From the NCBI RefSeq assembly GCF_000688475.1, contig NZ_JIAN01000005.1, positions 434,001 to 498,000 of the forward strand: DNA of 64,000 nt. Reading direction: 5' to 3'. Numbering within the stretch: the first letter of the stretch is position 1; each line of letters opens with the position of its first letter. The position numbers were made by a program, and so were the translations under genes. The notes beneath the pieces are model-generated. The model ran no database searches. It saw only the letters and a list, made by a program, of their open reading frames with translations, and was not told the origin of the DNA. The DNA comes from Cellulomonas sp. URHE0023. Lineage in GTDB: Bacteria > Actinomycetota > Actinomycetes > Actinomycetales > Cellulomonadaceae. Positions 39,137 through 47,703 of this stretch are shown here, in pieces.

Positions 39137-39412
39137 CTACTGCGGTTCGAGCGTGAATGCCGTGCCAGTGGCGGCCGACTCGACGTCGAGGCGCTGGTCA
39201 GCCAGTGTCACGGACGCCTGCGGGTCCACGTACACGCGGCTCGTACCGTCCGTCACCACATCATCGCCCGGGACCGGCTCCGGGACGAGTGCAAGCTCGA
39301 ATCCTCCGGCCTCCTGCTGCGCGATCCGCAGGCCGCCCGTGTCCTCGGGAAGCCCGGCCCTGGTGGTGAGGGTATGGACCGCGGTGTGTGCGCTGTCGGT
39401 CAGGGTGAGCAC
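39137..39412 (-). CDS. HesB/IscA-fold protein lacking the cluster cysteines
   Basis: A 91-residue protein with the HesB/IscA order: LTLTDSAHTAVHTL helix, GGLRIAQQ strand, FELALVPEPVPGDDVV, then VYVDPQASVTLADQRLDVE. In true A-type carriers three cysteines bind iron or the Fe-S cluster (C-x63-65-CGC). None is present here, so a carrier role is unlikely. GTG at 39412 follows AAGGAG at good spacing; a longer frame upstream overlaps the divergent gene. Similar Cys-less actinobacterial proteins are often called 'Fe-S cluster assembly protein HesB'. Confidence 0.8.
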   Translation of the reverse strand: MLTLTDSAHTAVHTLTTRAGLPEDTGGLRIAQQEAGGFELALVPEPVPGDDVVTDGTSRVYVDPQASVTLADQRLDVESAATGTAFTLEPQ

Positions 39413-39572
39413 GTCGCTCTCCTTCCATCGGCGTTCTCCTGCGTACGCCTTCGTTCCGCGTACGGTCCACCGTGACCACCGTGCGGCGACGGCGGCAACT
39501 CGGGTCCCGCTGGACGAGACCACCGGTGTCCAACGGTCGCGCGCGGCGCGGATCGGCCCTAGCCTCCGCACC

Positions 39573-39992
39573 ATGCCGCTCCCGTTGTGGGTGACGCGAG
39601 TGAACCGGCGGGTCGCCAACCCGCTCCTCAGCCTGCTCTCCGACGACGTGCCACCCCTCGCCACGCTGCATCACGTCGGGCGCTCCAGCGGTCGACGGTT
39701 CCGGACCCCGGTGATGGCGTTCCCGTCGGGCTCGCGCGTCACGATCGCTCTGACGTACGGCCCGCGGGTGCAGTGGCTGCGCAACATCGAGGCGGGTCGG
39801 CCCGCTCGGCTGGTGCGTCGCCGCACCGTGCTCGCCCTGTCCGACCCGGTGCGCCTGCGCGGCGCCGAAGGTGCACGGCTGGTGCCGGCCTGGACACGGG
39901 CGGCGCTCCGGCTGCTGGGCACCGACGAGTTCGTGTCGCTACGCGCCGACGATCCGTACGATCGGCCTCAGGAGGTACCTGATGCCGCGTGA
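39573..39992 (+). CDS. DUF385/deazaflavin-type nitroreductase-family protein
   Basis: A 139-residue split-barrel protein of the nitroreductase/quinone-reductase group common in actinobacteria. It starts with an N-terminal helix and VANPLLSLLS, then LATLHHVGRSSGRRFRTPVMAFPSG and VTIALTYGPRVQWLRNIEAG, the pattern of the F420-binding Ddn family. F420 use is possible but unproven. The start is ATG at 39573. The 3' end overlaps the next gene by 11 bases, so it begins a three-gene unit ending in thrE. Confidence 0.85.
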   Translation: MPLPLWVTRVNRRVANPLLSLLSDDVPPLATLHHVGRSSGRRFRTPVMAFPSGSRVTIALTYGPRVQWLRNIEAGRPARLVRRRTVLALSDPVRLRGAEGARLVPAWTRAALRLLGTDEFVSLRADDPYDRPQEVPDAA

Positions 39993-40362
39993 GGGCTACC
40001 CAGCCGCAACCGTCGAGGAGTACCTCGCGGCCGTGCCCGCCGACAAGGGATCCGCGCTCCGGGTGGTACGCGACCGGCTGGTCGACGCGGTGCCGGATGC
40101 GGGGCAGGTCATCTCCTACCAGGTCCCGACGATCACCTACCGGGGAGTCGGTCTCGTGGCCTTGTCCGTCGCGACGTCGCACTGCAGCCTGCATCTCATG
40201 AGCCCGCCGCTCGCGCGATCGCTGGGCGGGTCGCTGCCCGAGGGACGCATGTCGGGCGCGACGCTGCAGTTCCCCGCCGACGCACCGCTGAGCGAGGAGA
40301 CGGTCCGGCGGATCGCGAGCCTGCGGATGGCCGAGGTCGACGCGCGCCTCGACGCGCGATGA
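39982..40362 (+). CDS. DUF1801 (YdhG-like) protein
   Basis: A 126-residue alpha/beta protein of the DUF1801/iron-chaperone-like family: TVEEYLAAVPADKGSALRVVRDRLVDAVPDA, VISYQVPTITYRGVGLVALSV, then HCSLHLMSP and TLQFPADAPLSEETVRRI. Relatives include B. subtilis YdhG and the frataxin-like Fra fold; the function in actinobacteria is not known. ATG at 39982 has AGGAGG nearby inside the previous gene. Its stop overlaps the thrE start by ATGA. Confidence 0.85.
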   Translation: MPREGYPAATVEEYLAAVPADKGSALRVVRDRLVDAVPDAGQVISYQVPTITYRGVGLVALSVATSHCSLHLMSPPLARSLGGSLPEGRMSGATLQFPADAPLSEETVRRIASLRMAEVDARLDAR

Positions 40363-41846
40363 CCGATCCCTCGACGGTCCCCCTCCCACCGCCGGCGCAG
40401 ACTCCGGCGGCCTCTCGGCCTGAGTCGCAGCCTGCGCCCTCCGCTGCGTCGGCGACGGTGCCTCCGCACCTTGCGCACTCGTCGCCACGGCTGCGCACGG
40501 CCTCCGCGCCGCACGGCGTCCACCTGGGCGGACGGCTGCGGCGGGCGATGCGCATCCTGACCGAGCCCCCGCCGCCCGGGGTCATCGCCGAGCCCCGGGA
40601 GCTGCCGACCGTCCCCCCCGACCTCGTGCCGCTGCTGCGCGAGCTCGGTGCCGCGCTGCTCTCGTCAGGACAGTCCGTCATGGACACCGAGCAGCAGATC
40701 GGGGACATCGCACAGGCCTACGGCGCGGACCGGGTGCGGACCCTGGTCCTGCCGACCGGCGTGTTCATCCACGTCGAGACCGCCGACGGTCCGGAGAGCG
40801 ACTTCACCGGGCCCAACACCGAGACGACCCTGCCGCTGCACCAGATCGGCGCCGTCGACCGGCTCGTTCGCGACCTGACCACCGGGACCGCCGACCTCGG
40901 CGCCTCACGCGGCCGCCTGCGGCAGATCCTCGCGATGCCGCCCCACTACGGACCGCTCGCGGCCGTCCTCGGCCACGCCCTGCTCACGCTCGGGTTCGGG
41001 CTGATCCTCTACCCGACCGTGCACGCCCTGCCCGTGTACCTGGCCATGGGCGCCGCCGTGGGCGTCCTTCGGCTGGTCGCCGACCGCTGGCCCACGCTCT
41101 CCACCGCCCTCCCCGTGGTCGCCGCCTTCCTGGTCACCCACGCGACCATCACCGTCGTCGCCCCCGCCCTCGACATCGACCCGATCCGGCTGCTCGCACC
41201 GCCGCTCGTCAGCTTCCTGCCCGGTGCCGTGCTGACGGTCGCAGCCATGGAGCTCACCAGCAACCAGGTCATCGCGGGGGCGTCACGGCTGGTCTACGGG
41301 ATCGCACAGCTCCTGCTCCTCGCGTTCGGCGTCGTCGCCGCGGTCACCGTGGCCGGACCGTTCTCCACCGACACGAGCTCGCCCCTGCTCGGGCCGTGGG
41401 CCGCGTGGGTCGGGGTCCTGTTCGTGGCCATCGGGCACCGGTACTTCTCCTCGCCGCCCCGTCGGTCGTTCTGGTGGCTGCTGCTCGCGCTGTACGCCGC
41501 GTTCGCGGCACAGAGCGTCGGGCTCGTCCTGCTCTCGCCGCAGCTGTCGGGGTTCGTCGGCGGGCTCGTGCTCGTCCCCGTCTCGAGGGTCATCGCGAGG
41601 GCCCCGACCGGTCCGCCCGCGATCGTCACCATGCTGCCCGCGTTCTGGCTCCTGCTCCCCGGAGCCCTCGGGTTCCGAGGTGTGTCCGAGCTCGCGACCG
41701 GCGTCCCGGCCGGGGTCACCGACGTCATCGACACCAGCCTGGCGCTCTTCTCCATCGCGCTCGGGGTCATCGTCGGCACGGCCCTGACCGGCGACGTCCG
41801 CAGGTTCACCCGCGCGGTCGTCCGCGCGGTGACGCCCACACCCTGA
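40359..41846 (+). CDS. Threonine/serine exporter, ThrE family
   Basis: A 495-residue membrane exporter. The first 65 residues are Pro/Ala-rich and probably disordered. A soluble domain (about 75-200) has LRELGAALLSSGQSVMDTEQQIGDIAQAYG and HVETADG..SDF, typical of ThrE N-domains. About ten helices follow in two groups (DUF1212-like and the smaller ThrE_2-like half), as in C. glutamicum ThrE. It should export threonine, serine or small peptides using the proton gradient. The ATG overlaps the previous stop by four bases. Confidence 0.92.
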   Translation: MTDPSTVPLPPPAQTPAASRPESQPAPSAASATVPPHLAHSSPRLRTASAPHGVHLGGRLRRAMRILTEPPPPGVIAEPRELPTVPPDLVPLLRELGAALLSSGQSVMDTEQQIGDIAQAYGADRVRTLVLPTGVFIHVETADGPESDFTGPNTETTLPLHQIGAVDRLVRDLTTGTADLGASRGRLRQILAMPPHYGPLAAVLGHALLTLGFGLILYPTVHALPVYLAMGAAVGVLRLVADRWPTLSTALPVVAAFLVTHATITVVAPALDIDPIRLLAPPLVSFLPGAVLTVAAMELTSNQVIAGASRLVYGIAQLLLLAFGVVAAVTVAGPFSTDTSSPLLGPWAAWVGVLFVAIGHRYFSSPPRRSFWWLLLALYAAFAAQSVGLVLLSPQLSGFVGGLVLVPVSRVIARAPTGPPAIVTMLPAFWLLLPGALGFRGVSELATGVPAGVTDVIDTSLALFSIALGVIVGTALTGDVRRFTRAVVRAVTPTP

Positions 41847-41865
41847 CGCTCCGCACGCCGTCGCT

Positions 41866-42147
41866 TCACACCGTCCCGCGCCGGGTCCCGTCGATGCCCG
41901 ACGACACCGTGGTGCCGGCCCACTTCGACGCGTCGGTGCACCCCTCGGCGCAGTGCATGCCACACGTCGGGCACACCCAGAGCGTGTGGTGCCTGTCCAC
42001 GGTGCACCCGCACGTGACGAACCGCTCCGACGGTCTCCCCGGCCCGCTCGTGGTCCACCGATGCCCCGCAGGGCAGCCGGCCGGAGGTACCCGCACCCAG
42101 CCCAGCGGCGTCCGTCGCCACTTCGACCAGTCGATCTCCCGGACCAT
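41866..42147 (-). CDS. Small cysteine-rich zinc-ribbon-like protein
   Basis: A 93-residue protein with Cys/His clusters CPAGHRW, TCGCTVDRHH and CPTCGMHCAEGC, a good pattern for two zinc-binding knuckles. It starts MVREIDWSKWRRTPLGWVRV. No known family name comes to mind. ATG at 42147 is preferred to the longer frame to 42270, which adds a basic, probably non-coding part. Ribosome site is weak, so expression is uncertain. Convergent with thrE. Confidence 0.62.
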   Translation of the reverse strand: MVREIDWSKWRRTPLGWVRVPPAGCPAGHRWTTSGPGRPSERFVTCGCTVDRHHTLWVCPTCGMHCAEGCTDASKWAGTTVSSGIDGTRRGTV

Positions 42148-42313
42148 CGCCCCAGCCCGTTCTTTCGTGTCCGCTTCTCGTGCTCCCCAGATCTGCGCTC
42201 GTGCGGCTCGCGCGTCACCGGTCGATCGTACATGTGTTCGAACGCGGGCCGATGCGGGAAGCCAGAACATCCGGCGTCAAGCCCGTGTCGGTGCACCGCG
42301 CTTGGATGGGTGC

Positions 42314-42664
42314 ATGGACGAGAGCGATGCGCGACGGGCAGCGCTCGCACTGCCGGAGGTCACGGAGCGGGCGAGCTGGGGGCAGCCCGCGTGGTTCCAC
42401 CGGAACATGGTTGCCCGGATGTGGGACGACGCCCGGCTGACCGTCCGGGTCGAGGACGACGGAGAGCGGTTGGCGCTCGTGGAGCAGATGCCCGGGCTGT
42501 ACTCGACGACCGACCACCACCTGGGGACCAACCTGGTCCTGATCTCTCTGGCGGCTGTCGACGCCGCGACACTCGACGCTCACCTGGCCGAGTCGTGGTG
42601 GTGGGCCGCTCCCCCGGTCCTGCGCAAGCGGTATCCGACCCTCGGCCCCACGGAGGACGTCTGA
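42314..42664 (+). CDS. MmcQ/YjbR-family protein
   Basis: A 116-residue single-domain protein of the MmcQ/YjbR double-wing fold: ARRAALALPEVTERASWGQPAWFHRNMVARMW, then LVEQMPGLYSTTDHHLGTNLVLISLAAVDAATLDAHL and RKRYPTLG. Members bind DNA weakly in structural studies, but the cellular role is unknown. ATG at 42314 is a clean start. It stands alone between a minus-strand zinc-ribbon gene and a convergent LLM monooxygenase. Confidence 0.88.
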   Translation: MDESDARRAALALPEVTERASWGQPAWFHRNMVARMWDDARLTVRVEDDGERLALVEQMPGLYSTTDHHLGTNLVLISLAAVDAATLDAHLAESWWWAAPPVLRKRYPTLGPTEDV

Positions 42665-42686
42665 CGTCAGACCGGCCGGGGCTGGC

Positions 42687-43802
42687 CTACGCGAGCACCG
42701 GCTGGGGCGCCGTCCGGAGCGCTACGCGTGGGAGGACCTCTTCTCCGACCCGGTAGGCCTCCTCCACGTGCGGCCAGCCGGACAGGATGAACTCGTCGAA
42801 GCCTGCGCCGGCGAGCTCCACAAGGCGGTCGGCAACCTCGTCGTGGCTCCCCACGAGGGCAGTCCCAGCCCCCTCGCGCAGCAGGCCGATCCCCGCCCAG
42901 AGGTTCGGGCCGACCTGCTGCTCGTACGCCGACCCCGCAGGACTGAGACCCTGCGTCAGGCCGGTCATGCGCGCCTGGCCGACGGACTCCATCGTCGTGA
43001 ACCGCCTCTGGGCCGCTGCGCGCGCCTCGGGGTCCATGCCGGCGAGCAGGCGGTCAGCCTCGGCCCACGCCTCGTCGGCGGTGTCACGGGAGATGACGTG
43101 CAGGCGGACGCCGAACCGAGGCGCGCGCCCCAGGGCCGCCGCAGCCGCGCGCACGCGAGTCACACGCTCGACGAGGGCGGGGAGCGGCTCGCCCCAGGCG
43201 AGGTAGACGTCGGCGTGCTGGGCGGCGACCGCCTCGGCAGCGGGCGAGGCACCACCGAAGTAGACGTCAGGGCGTGGCGCCTGCAGCGACGGGAACCCAC
43301 CGTCGGTCACGGTGTAATGGGACCCCGCGTGCGAGAACCGCGCCGGCCCCCAGAGCCCGTCGAAGACCTCGAGGAACTCCGCCGTCCGCGCGTACCGCTC
43401 GTCGTGGCTGAGGGTGTCGCCGTACGCGCGCTGCTCGGCAGGATCGCCACCGGTCACGATGTTAACCGCGAGACGGCCGCCGGACAGCCGCTGGAAGGTC
43501 GCCGCCTGCTGGGCGGCCAACGTCGGGAGCAGGAAGCCCGGCCGGAAGGCGACGAGGAACCGGAGTCGCTCGGTGACGGACAGGAGCGACGCGGTCGTGA
43601 TCCAGGCGTCCTCGCAGGCCGCACCGGTGGGCGTCAGGACCGCGTCGAATCCCGACTGCTCGGCCGCCCGGGCGATCTGGCCGAGGTAGGCGAGCGACGC
43701 AGGACGCGTCAGGACGCGTCGCGCGACACCGGCCGCCGCGACGACGTTGGCGACATGTCTGCCGTCACCGTTGGTGGGGAGGAACCAGTGGAAGGAGCTC
43801 AT
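42687..43802 (-). CDS. LLM-class flavin monooxygenase (alkanesulfonate monooxygenase-like)
   Basis: A 371-residue SsuD/LadA-type enzyme that uses FMNH2 and O2 to cleave C-S or oxidise related substrates. It has FHWFLPTNGDGRH at the start, FLVAFRPGFLLPTLAAQQAATFQRLSGGRLAVNIVTGG (the SsuD strand pattern), DERYARTAEFLEVFDGLW and FGGASPAAEAVAAQHADVYL. ATG at 43802 is placed at the family N-terminus. No reductase or sulfonate ABC transporter lies next to it, so reduced flavin must come from elsewhere. It is divergent from the GH13 gene. Confidence 0.92.
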   Translation of the reverse strand: MSSFHWFLPTNGDGRHVANVVAAAGVARRVLTRPASLAYLGQIARAAEQSGFDAVLTPTGAACEDAWITTASLLSVTERLRFLVAFRPGFLLPTLAAQQAATFQRLSGGRLAVNIVTGGDPAEQRAYGDTLSHDERYARTAEFLEVFDGLWGPARFSHAGSHYTVTDGGFPSLQAPRPDVYFGGASPAAEAVAAQHADVYLAWGEPLPALVERVTRVRAAAAALGRAPRFGVRLHVISRDTADEAWAEADRLLAGMDPEARAAAQRRFTTMESVGQARMTGLTQGLSPAGSAYEQQVGPNLWAGIGLLREGAGTALVGSHDEVADRLVELAGAGFDEFILSGWPHVEEAYRVGEEVLPRVALRTAPQPVLA

Positions 43803-43958
43803 GTCGACCTGTCCGGGATGCCGTCGGGACGGGCATCCTCGCGGCGCGACGACCGGGATGACAAGCGAAGCAGAGCGTCGTCTCACGGCTCGGATGTCCC
43901 GCGCAGGTCGGGCGCGTGCGGGTGACCCAGCTGCTGGCGACGGACATAGGTTGAGCGA

Positions 43959-45380
43959 GTGAGCACCACGGACCCGGACCCTGCCCCGACGCCCGAGGAC
44001 GCGACGGGCACGGGACGCCCGCAGGCCCGGCGCGGGCCCGACTGGGTACGGCACGCGATCTGGTGGCACACGTACCCGCTGGGGTTCGTGGGTGCCTACC
44101 CGCAGGCTGGAGCGACTGTGGACGAGCACCGGCTGCGGCGGATGGCCGGCTGGTTCGACCATGCGATCGCGATCGGCGCATCGGGGATCGCGCTGGGACC
44201 GGTCTTCGCCTCGGAGACCCACGGGTACGACACCGTCGACCACCTGCGGATCGACCCGCGGCTCGGCACGGACGAGGACTTCGACATGCTCGTGGACGAG
44301 GCTCACCGTCGCGGCCTGAGGGTGTTGCTGGACGGGGTGTTCAACCACGTCGGCCTCGGTTCGCAGATCGCCCGCCGGTCCATCGAGGCGGCCGAGGGCC
44401 GGTCCGACGACGAGGTGTGGTTGCTGCGTACCGACGGCGGCGGGCCGACGGACTTCGTCAGCTTCGAGGGGCACGGCGCCCTGGTGACTCTCGACCACGG
44501 ACACCCCTCGGTCGTCGACTACGTGGTCCGCGTGATGAACCACTGGCTCGGTCGCGGTGCGGACGGGTGGCGCCTCGATGCCGCGTACGCGGTGCCGACG
44601 AGCTTCTGGGCCGAGGTGCTGCCCCGCGTGCGCGCCGAGCACCCGGACGCGTGGGTGGTCGCGGAGGTCATCCACGGCGACTACTCCAGGTTCGTCCGCG
44701 ACTCGGGCGTCGACTCCCTGACCCAGTACGAGCTGTGGAAGGCGATCTGGAGCTCGATCAACGACGTCAACCTCTGGGAGCTCGCCTGGTCGCTCACGCG
44801 GCACGACGAGTTCCTCGACACGTTCGTGCCGATGACCTTCGTCGGCAACCACGACGTCACACGCATCGCCAGCAAGATCACGGACCCGCGGCACCTGGCG
44901 CACGCACTGGTGGTGCTGCTCACGGTGGGCGGGACGCCATCGGTCTACGCGGGCGACGAGCTGGGGCTCACGGGCGTGAAGGAGGACCGCGCAGGGGGCG
45001 ACGACGCGGTGCGCCCCGAGTTCCCGGCGGACGGGCCGGGCGCACAGGGCGGCGACGCGGGCGGGGGCGACGCGGACGGGGCCGGCGCACCTGCGGCGGA
45101 CGACCGCGCTGCCGCGATCCTGCGTGTGCACCAGGACCTGATCGGGCTCAGGCGGCGCCACCCGTGGCTCCACGACGCACGGACCAGGCAGGTCGAGCTG
45201 GCCAACGAACGGTTCGTCTACGAGGTGCGGTCCGTCGACGACCCGGCGAAGACGATCGTCGTCGCGCTGAACCTGGGTGACGACGCGTTCGCCGTTCCCG
45301 CGGGCGAGGTGCTGGCGGCGAGCGAGGGCTCCCCTGCCGGCGCCGTCGGCCCGCACGGGTGGGCGATCGTCGGCCGGTGA
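43959..45380 (+). CDS. GH13 alpha-amylase-family enzyme (intracellular)
   Basis: A 473-residue TIM-barrel hydrolase or transferase without signal peptide. The four GH13 regions are clear: DGVFNHVG, GWRLDAAY (nucleophile Asp), AEVIHGDY (acid/base Glu) and FVGNHDVTRI. The fold is shorter than typical amylases. Between the barrel and C-domain, about 45 residues are an unusual Gly/Asp/Ala-rich run (PGAQGGDAGGGDADGAGAP) replacing part of the (beta/alpha)8 end. Substrate may be maltooligosaccharides or trehalose-type glucans. GTG at 43959 is the start. A perfect hairpin follows the stop. Confidence 0.92.
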   Translation: MSTTDPDPAPTPEDATGTGRPQARRGPDWVRHAIWWHTYPLGFVGAYPQAGATVDEHRLRRMAGWFDHAIAIGASGIALGPVFASETHGYDTVDHLRIDPRLGTDEDFDMLVDEAHRRGLRVLLDGVFNHVGLGSQIARRSIEAAEGRSDDEVWLLRTDGGGPTDFVSFEGHGALVTLDHGHPSVVDYVVRVMNHWLGRGADGWRLDAAYAVPTSFWAEVLPRVRAEHPDAWVVAEVIHGDYSRFVRDSGVDSLTQYELWKAIWSSINDVNLWELAWSLTRHDEFLDTFVPMTFVGNHDVTRIASKITDPRHLAHALVVLLTVGGTPSVYAGDELGLTGVKEDRAGGDDAVRPEFPADGPGAQGGDAGGGDADGAGAPAADDRAAAILRVHQDLIGLRRRHPWLHDARTRQVELANERFVYEVRSVDDPAKTIVVALNLGDDAFAVPAGEVLAASEGSPAGAVGPHGWAIVGR

Positions 45381-45400
45381 CGCCGGCCCGGGTAGCCGCA

Positions 45401-45439
45401 GGGTGGCGCACCGACTCTCCCGTGGTCGGTGCGCCACCC
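45401..45439. terminator. Bidirectional terminator between GH13 and GH87 genes
   Basis: A perfect 15-bp stem (GGGTGGCGCACCGAC and its complement) with a 9-base loop lies between two convergent stops. Confidence 0.85.
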
Positions 45440-45511
45440 GTCTCGGGTAGTGCTGGGTACCGGGGGACGGAGACGACGGCCGAGGGAAGTCGTCGTCCCG
45501 TCACCCGGTGA

Positions 45512-47527
45512 TCACCAGGCCGAGGGAGCCGGCGGTACGACGACCGGCGGACGGTCGTCGCAGGTGATCGTGTTGGGCAGCTCCCACGGGGCGAACCACG
45601 GACCTGTCGTGCCACCACCGTCGTTGCCGCCCCCGTCGATCGAGGACCACTCGGACCCCGCGGGCGTGAAGTGGAACGTTCCGCAGTTGTTGATCCCGAC
45701 GGCCCCGACGTTGCGGGCGTCCACGTTCTCGAACGTCGCGGAACCGGCCGCACGCGCACTGAGCACGGAGGTTCCGGTGCCGTCGACGCGGATGTCCTTG
45801 AAGTGGACGTCGGTGATCGAGTAGAGGTCCTTCACGGGCCAGTCGGCCACCAGCATGATCGCGTTGTAGGTGCTGTCGAGGAAGTGGTCGCCGACCACCT
45901 GGATGTCCGCGTCGATGCTCTTCTCCAGCGCGTAGAACCAGATGGCGCCGAGTCCGATGTTCCAGTTCAGCTCGTAGGTTCCGGCCCGGACCGTGGTGTT
46001 GTCGGTGATCCACAGGTGCCCGGTGAACGGCTCGGCGCCGAACCGCGAACCCACCTGGATGGCGGAGCCCTCACGCAGCGGGTCGGCGATCAGGTTGCTG
46101 GAGACCGTGGTGTCGCTGCCGCCGTAGATCGCGATGCCGTTGGCCAGGGTCGGCGTCTGCACCGTGTTGTGGTCGAACGTGTTGCCGGCGTTCCCGGTGT
46201 GCTCCGACCACATGGCCAGACCGTCGTCGCCGGTGTTCCGGACCACGGTGTTCCGGACCACCGAGCCGGTGACACCGGTGTGGAAGTTCACGCCGTCGGC
46301 GATCTGGTCGACGATGACGCTGTTGGTGATCGCCACGTTGTTCATCGGGCCGTCGAGCCAGATGCCGACCTTGGTGTGCTGGATGTAGAGACCGTCGATC
46401 GTCGAGTCGCTGAGCGCACCGCCGATGCCGTTCACCTGGTCGGTGTCGACGCGCTCGCGCACGTCGCCGCGGATGGTGAACCCGGACAGGTGCACGTTGT
46501 GGCTGCCCCCGGCGGACGCGTCCTTGCCGTAGAAGCCGACACCCGTGTGCACCGACCCGTCGGGTGCGGGCGTCGCGAGCGGGACCTCGGAGCCGCGGAT
46601 GATCGTGTACCAGCTGCCCGCGCCCTGGATGGTGACGTCGTCGACGACGATGTGCCGGTTGACCTGGAAGACGCCTGGTGGCACGTACACCGGAAGGTGG
46701 TGGCTGCGGGCGAACGCGACGGCCTTGTCGAACGCGTCGGCGGAGTCGCGCCTGCCGAACGGGTCGGCCCCGAAGAGCAGCACGTTCGCCGCCTTGAGCT
46801 TGACCGTCGGCAGGCCCACGAGCTCCGAGTCGAGCAGGTCGACGACCGTCCACTCCACACCCGCTGGCGCCGTCAGCCGGACCACGGAACCGGCCTTGTA
46901 GGTGCTGCCGAGGAGCACGCGCTGCTCGTCGTAGAAGTGCATCGGCCGGAAGGGGGTCGACACGACGGGCGTCGGGGTGGTCGTGGCCGGGACACACCCG
47001 CACTCGGTGATCCACCAGTCGGGGTGCAGCAGACCCGCGTCGGGGTCGTTCGAGAACGGGTACTGGTTGTAGAGGTAGGAGTACTGGGACGTCAGGGTGG
47101 CGGTGATCGGGCGGCCGCCGTTCACGCTGAGCGCGAGGGGCGCGGTCAGGCCCCCGCCGGTGGGCGCGTCGGGCAGCGCGTACCGCACGGTCACCGCGTT
47201 CGCGGCGCGCGGCAGCGTGAAGTCGACGTACTGCCCGGGCGTCAGCTTGACGGCCTTCCTGCCCGAGGCCTCGGCGGGGAGCGTGTAGGCGTTCCGGTCC
47301 GGGCCGATCACGGTGCCGTTGGTGGCGGCGTTCTCGGCCTCCTGCTCGAGGAACCCCACGTCCGCACCCCGTCCGGCGACGAGCGACGGGTCGAGCGCTG
47401 CTCGGGTGACCGGCGTCGGGGTCGGCGGGGCAGGGCGGGCGGACGCCGCCGTCGGTTGGACGACGAGGGCGAGTGCGGCGAGCAGTGCAGGGACGGCGTA
47501 GACAGTCCGACGAACGGGGTTCCTCAC
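45512..47527 (-). CDS. Secreted GH87-type alpha-1,3-glucanase (mycodextranase-like)
   Basis: A 671-residue secreted enzyme. Residues 1-30 are a Sec signal peptide ending ASA. Residues about 60-190 form a carbohydrate-binding beta-sandwich (FLEQEAENAATNG, KLTPGQYVDFTLPRAANAVTVRYALPD). Residues about 260-640 are a right-handed beta-helix with GADPFGRRDSADAFDKAVAFA, VPPGVFQVNRHIVV and the acidic site NTGDDGLAMWSE (D434, D435), matching GH87 enzymes. It would cut alpha-1,3-glucan of fungal walls or dental-type glucans. GTG at 47527 follows AAGGAGG. No substrate-binding dockerin or sortase motif. A promoter and palindromes lie upstream. Confidence 0.88.
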   Translation of the reverse strand: MRNPVRRTVYAVPALLAALALVVQPTAASARPAPPTPTPVTRAALDPSLVAGRGADVGFLEQEAENAATNGTVIGPDRNAYTLPAEASGRKAVKLTPGQYVDFTLPRAANAVTVRYALPDAPTGGGLTAPLALSVNGGRPITATLTSQYSYLYNQYPFSNDPDAGLLHPDWWITECGCVPATTTPTPVVSTPFRPMHFYDEQRVLLGSTYKAGSVVRLTAPAGVEWTVVDLLDSELVGLPTVKLKAANVLLFGADPFGRRDSADAFDKAVAFARSHHLPVYVPPGVFQVNRHIVVDDVTIQGAGSWYTIIRGSEVPLATPAPDGSVHTGVGFYGKDASAGGSHNVHLSGFTIRGDVRERVDTDQVNGIGGALSDSTIDGLYIQHTKVGIWLDGPMNNVAITNSVIVDQIADGVNFHTGVTGSVVRNTVVRNTGDDGLAMWSEHTGNAGNTFDHNTVQTPTLANGIAIYGGSDTTVSSNLIADPLREGSAIQVGSRFGAEPFTGHLWITDNTTVRAGTYELNWNIGLGAIWFYALEKSIDADIQVVGDHFLDSTYNAIMLVADWPVKDLYSITDVHFKDIRVDGTGTSVLSARAAGSATFENVDARNVGAVGINNCGTFHFTPAGSEWSSIDGGGNDGGGTTGPWFAPWELPNTITCDDRPPVVVPPAPSAW

Positions 47528-47590
47528 GGGAGCGCCTCCTTGCGCAGCCGGGACGGCGTCGGTCAGGAGCCGCGCCGCATATCGGGACAC

Positions 47591-47620
47591 ACCGTAGGGA
47601 ATGGACAAGAGGTCAGACAA
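47591..47620 (-). promoter_or_regulatory. Promoter of the GH87 gene
   Basis: On the minus strand, TTGTCT (47620-47615), an 18-base spacer and TACGGT (47596-47591) form a reasonable housekeeping-type promoter about 57 bases before the start codon. Confidence 0.5.
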
Positions 47621-47629
47621 GAGTGAATG

Positions 47630-47646
47630 GCAAGTTGCAAGAACTT
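47630..47646. promoter_or_regulatory. Overlapping palindromes upstream of the GH87 promoter
   Basis: GCAA-G-TTGC (47630-47638) overlaps AAGTT-GCAAG-AACTT (47632-47646), ten bases beyond the -35 box. GCAA/TTGC cores recall LacI-family operators that control glycosidase genes in actinobacteria. Confidence 0.4.
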
Positions 47647-47703
47647 ACGTGTCGACCGCAAAAGGACGGCTCGATTCACCGCTTCGGATGCCCTGAAACA
47701 GGG

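Noticed and set aside
44000-45437. N-terminal extension of the second LLM monooxygenase through the GH13 gene
   Set aside because: It is antisense to an intact GH13 gene; ATG at 43802 matches the family start.
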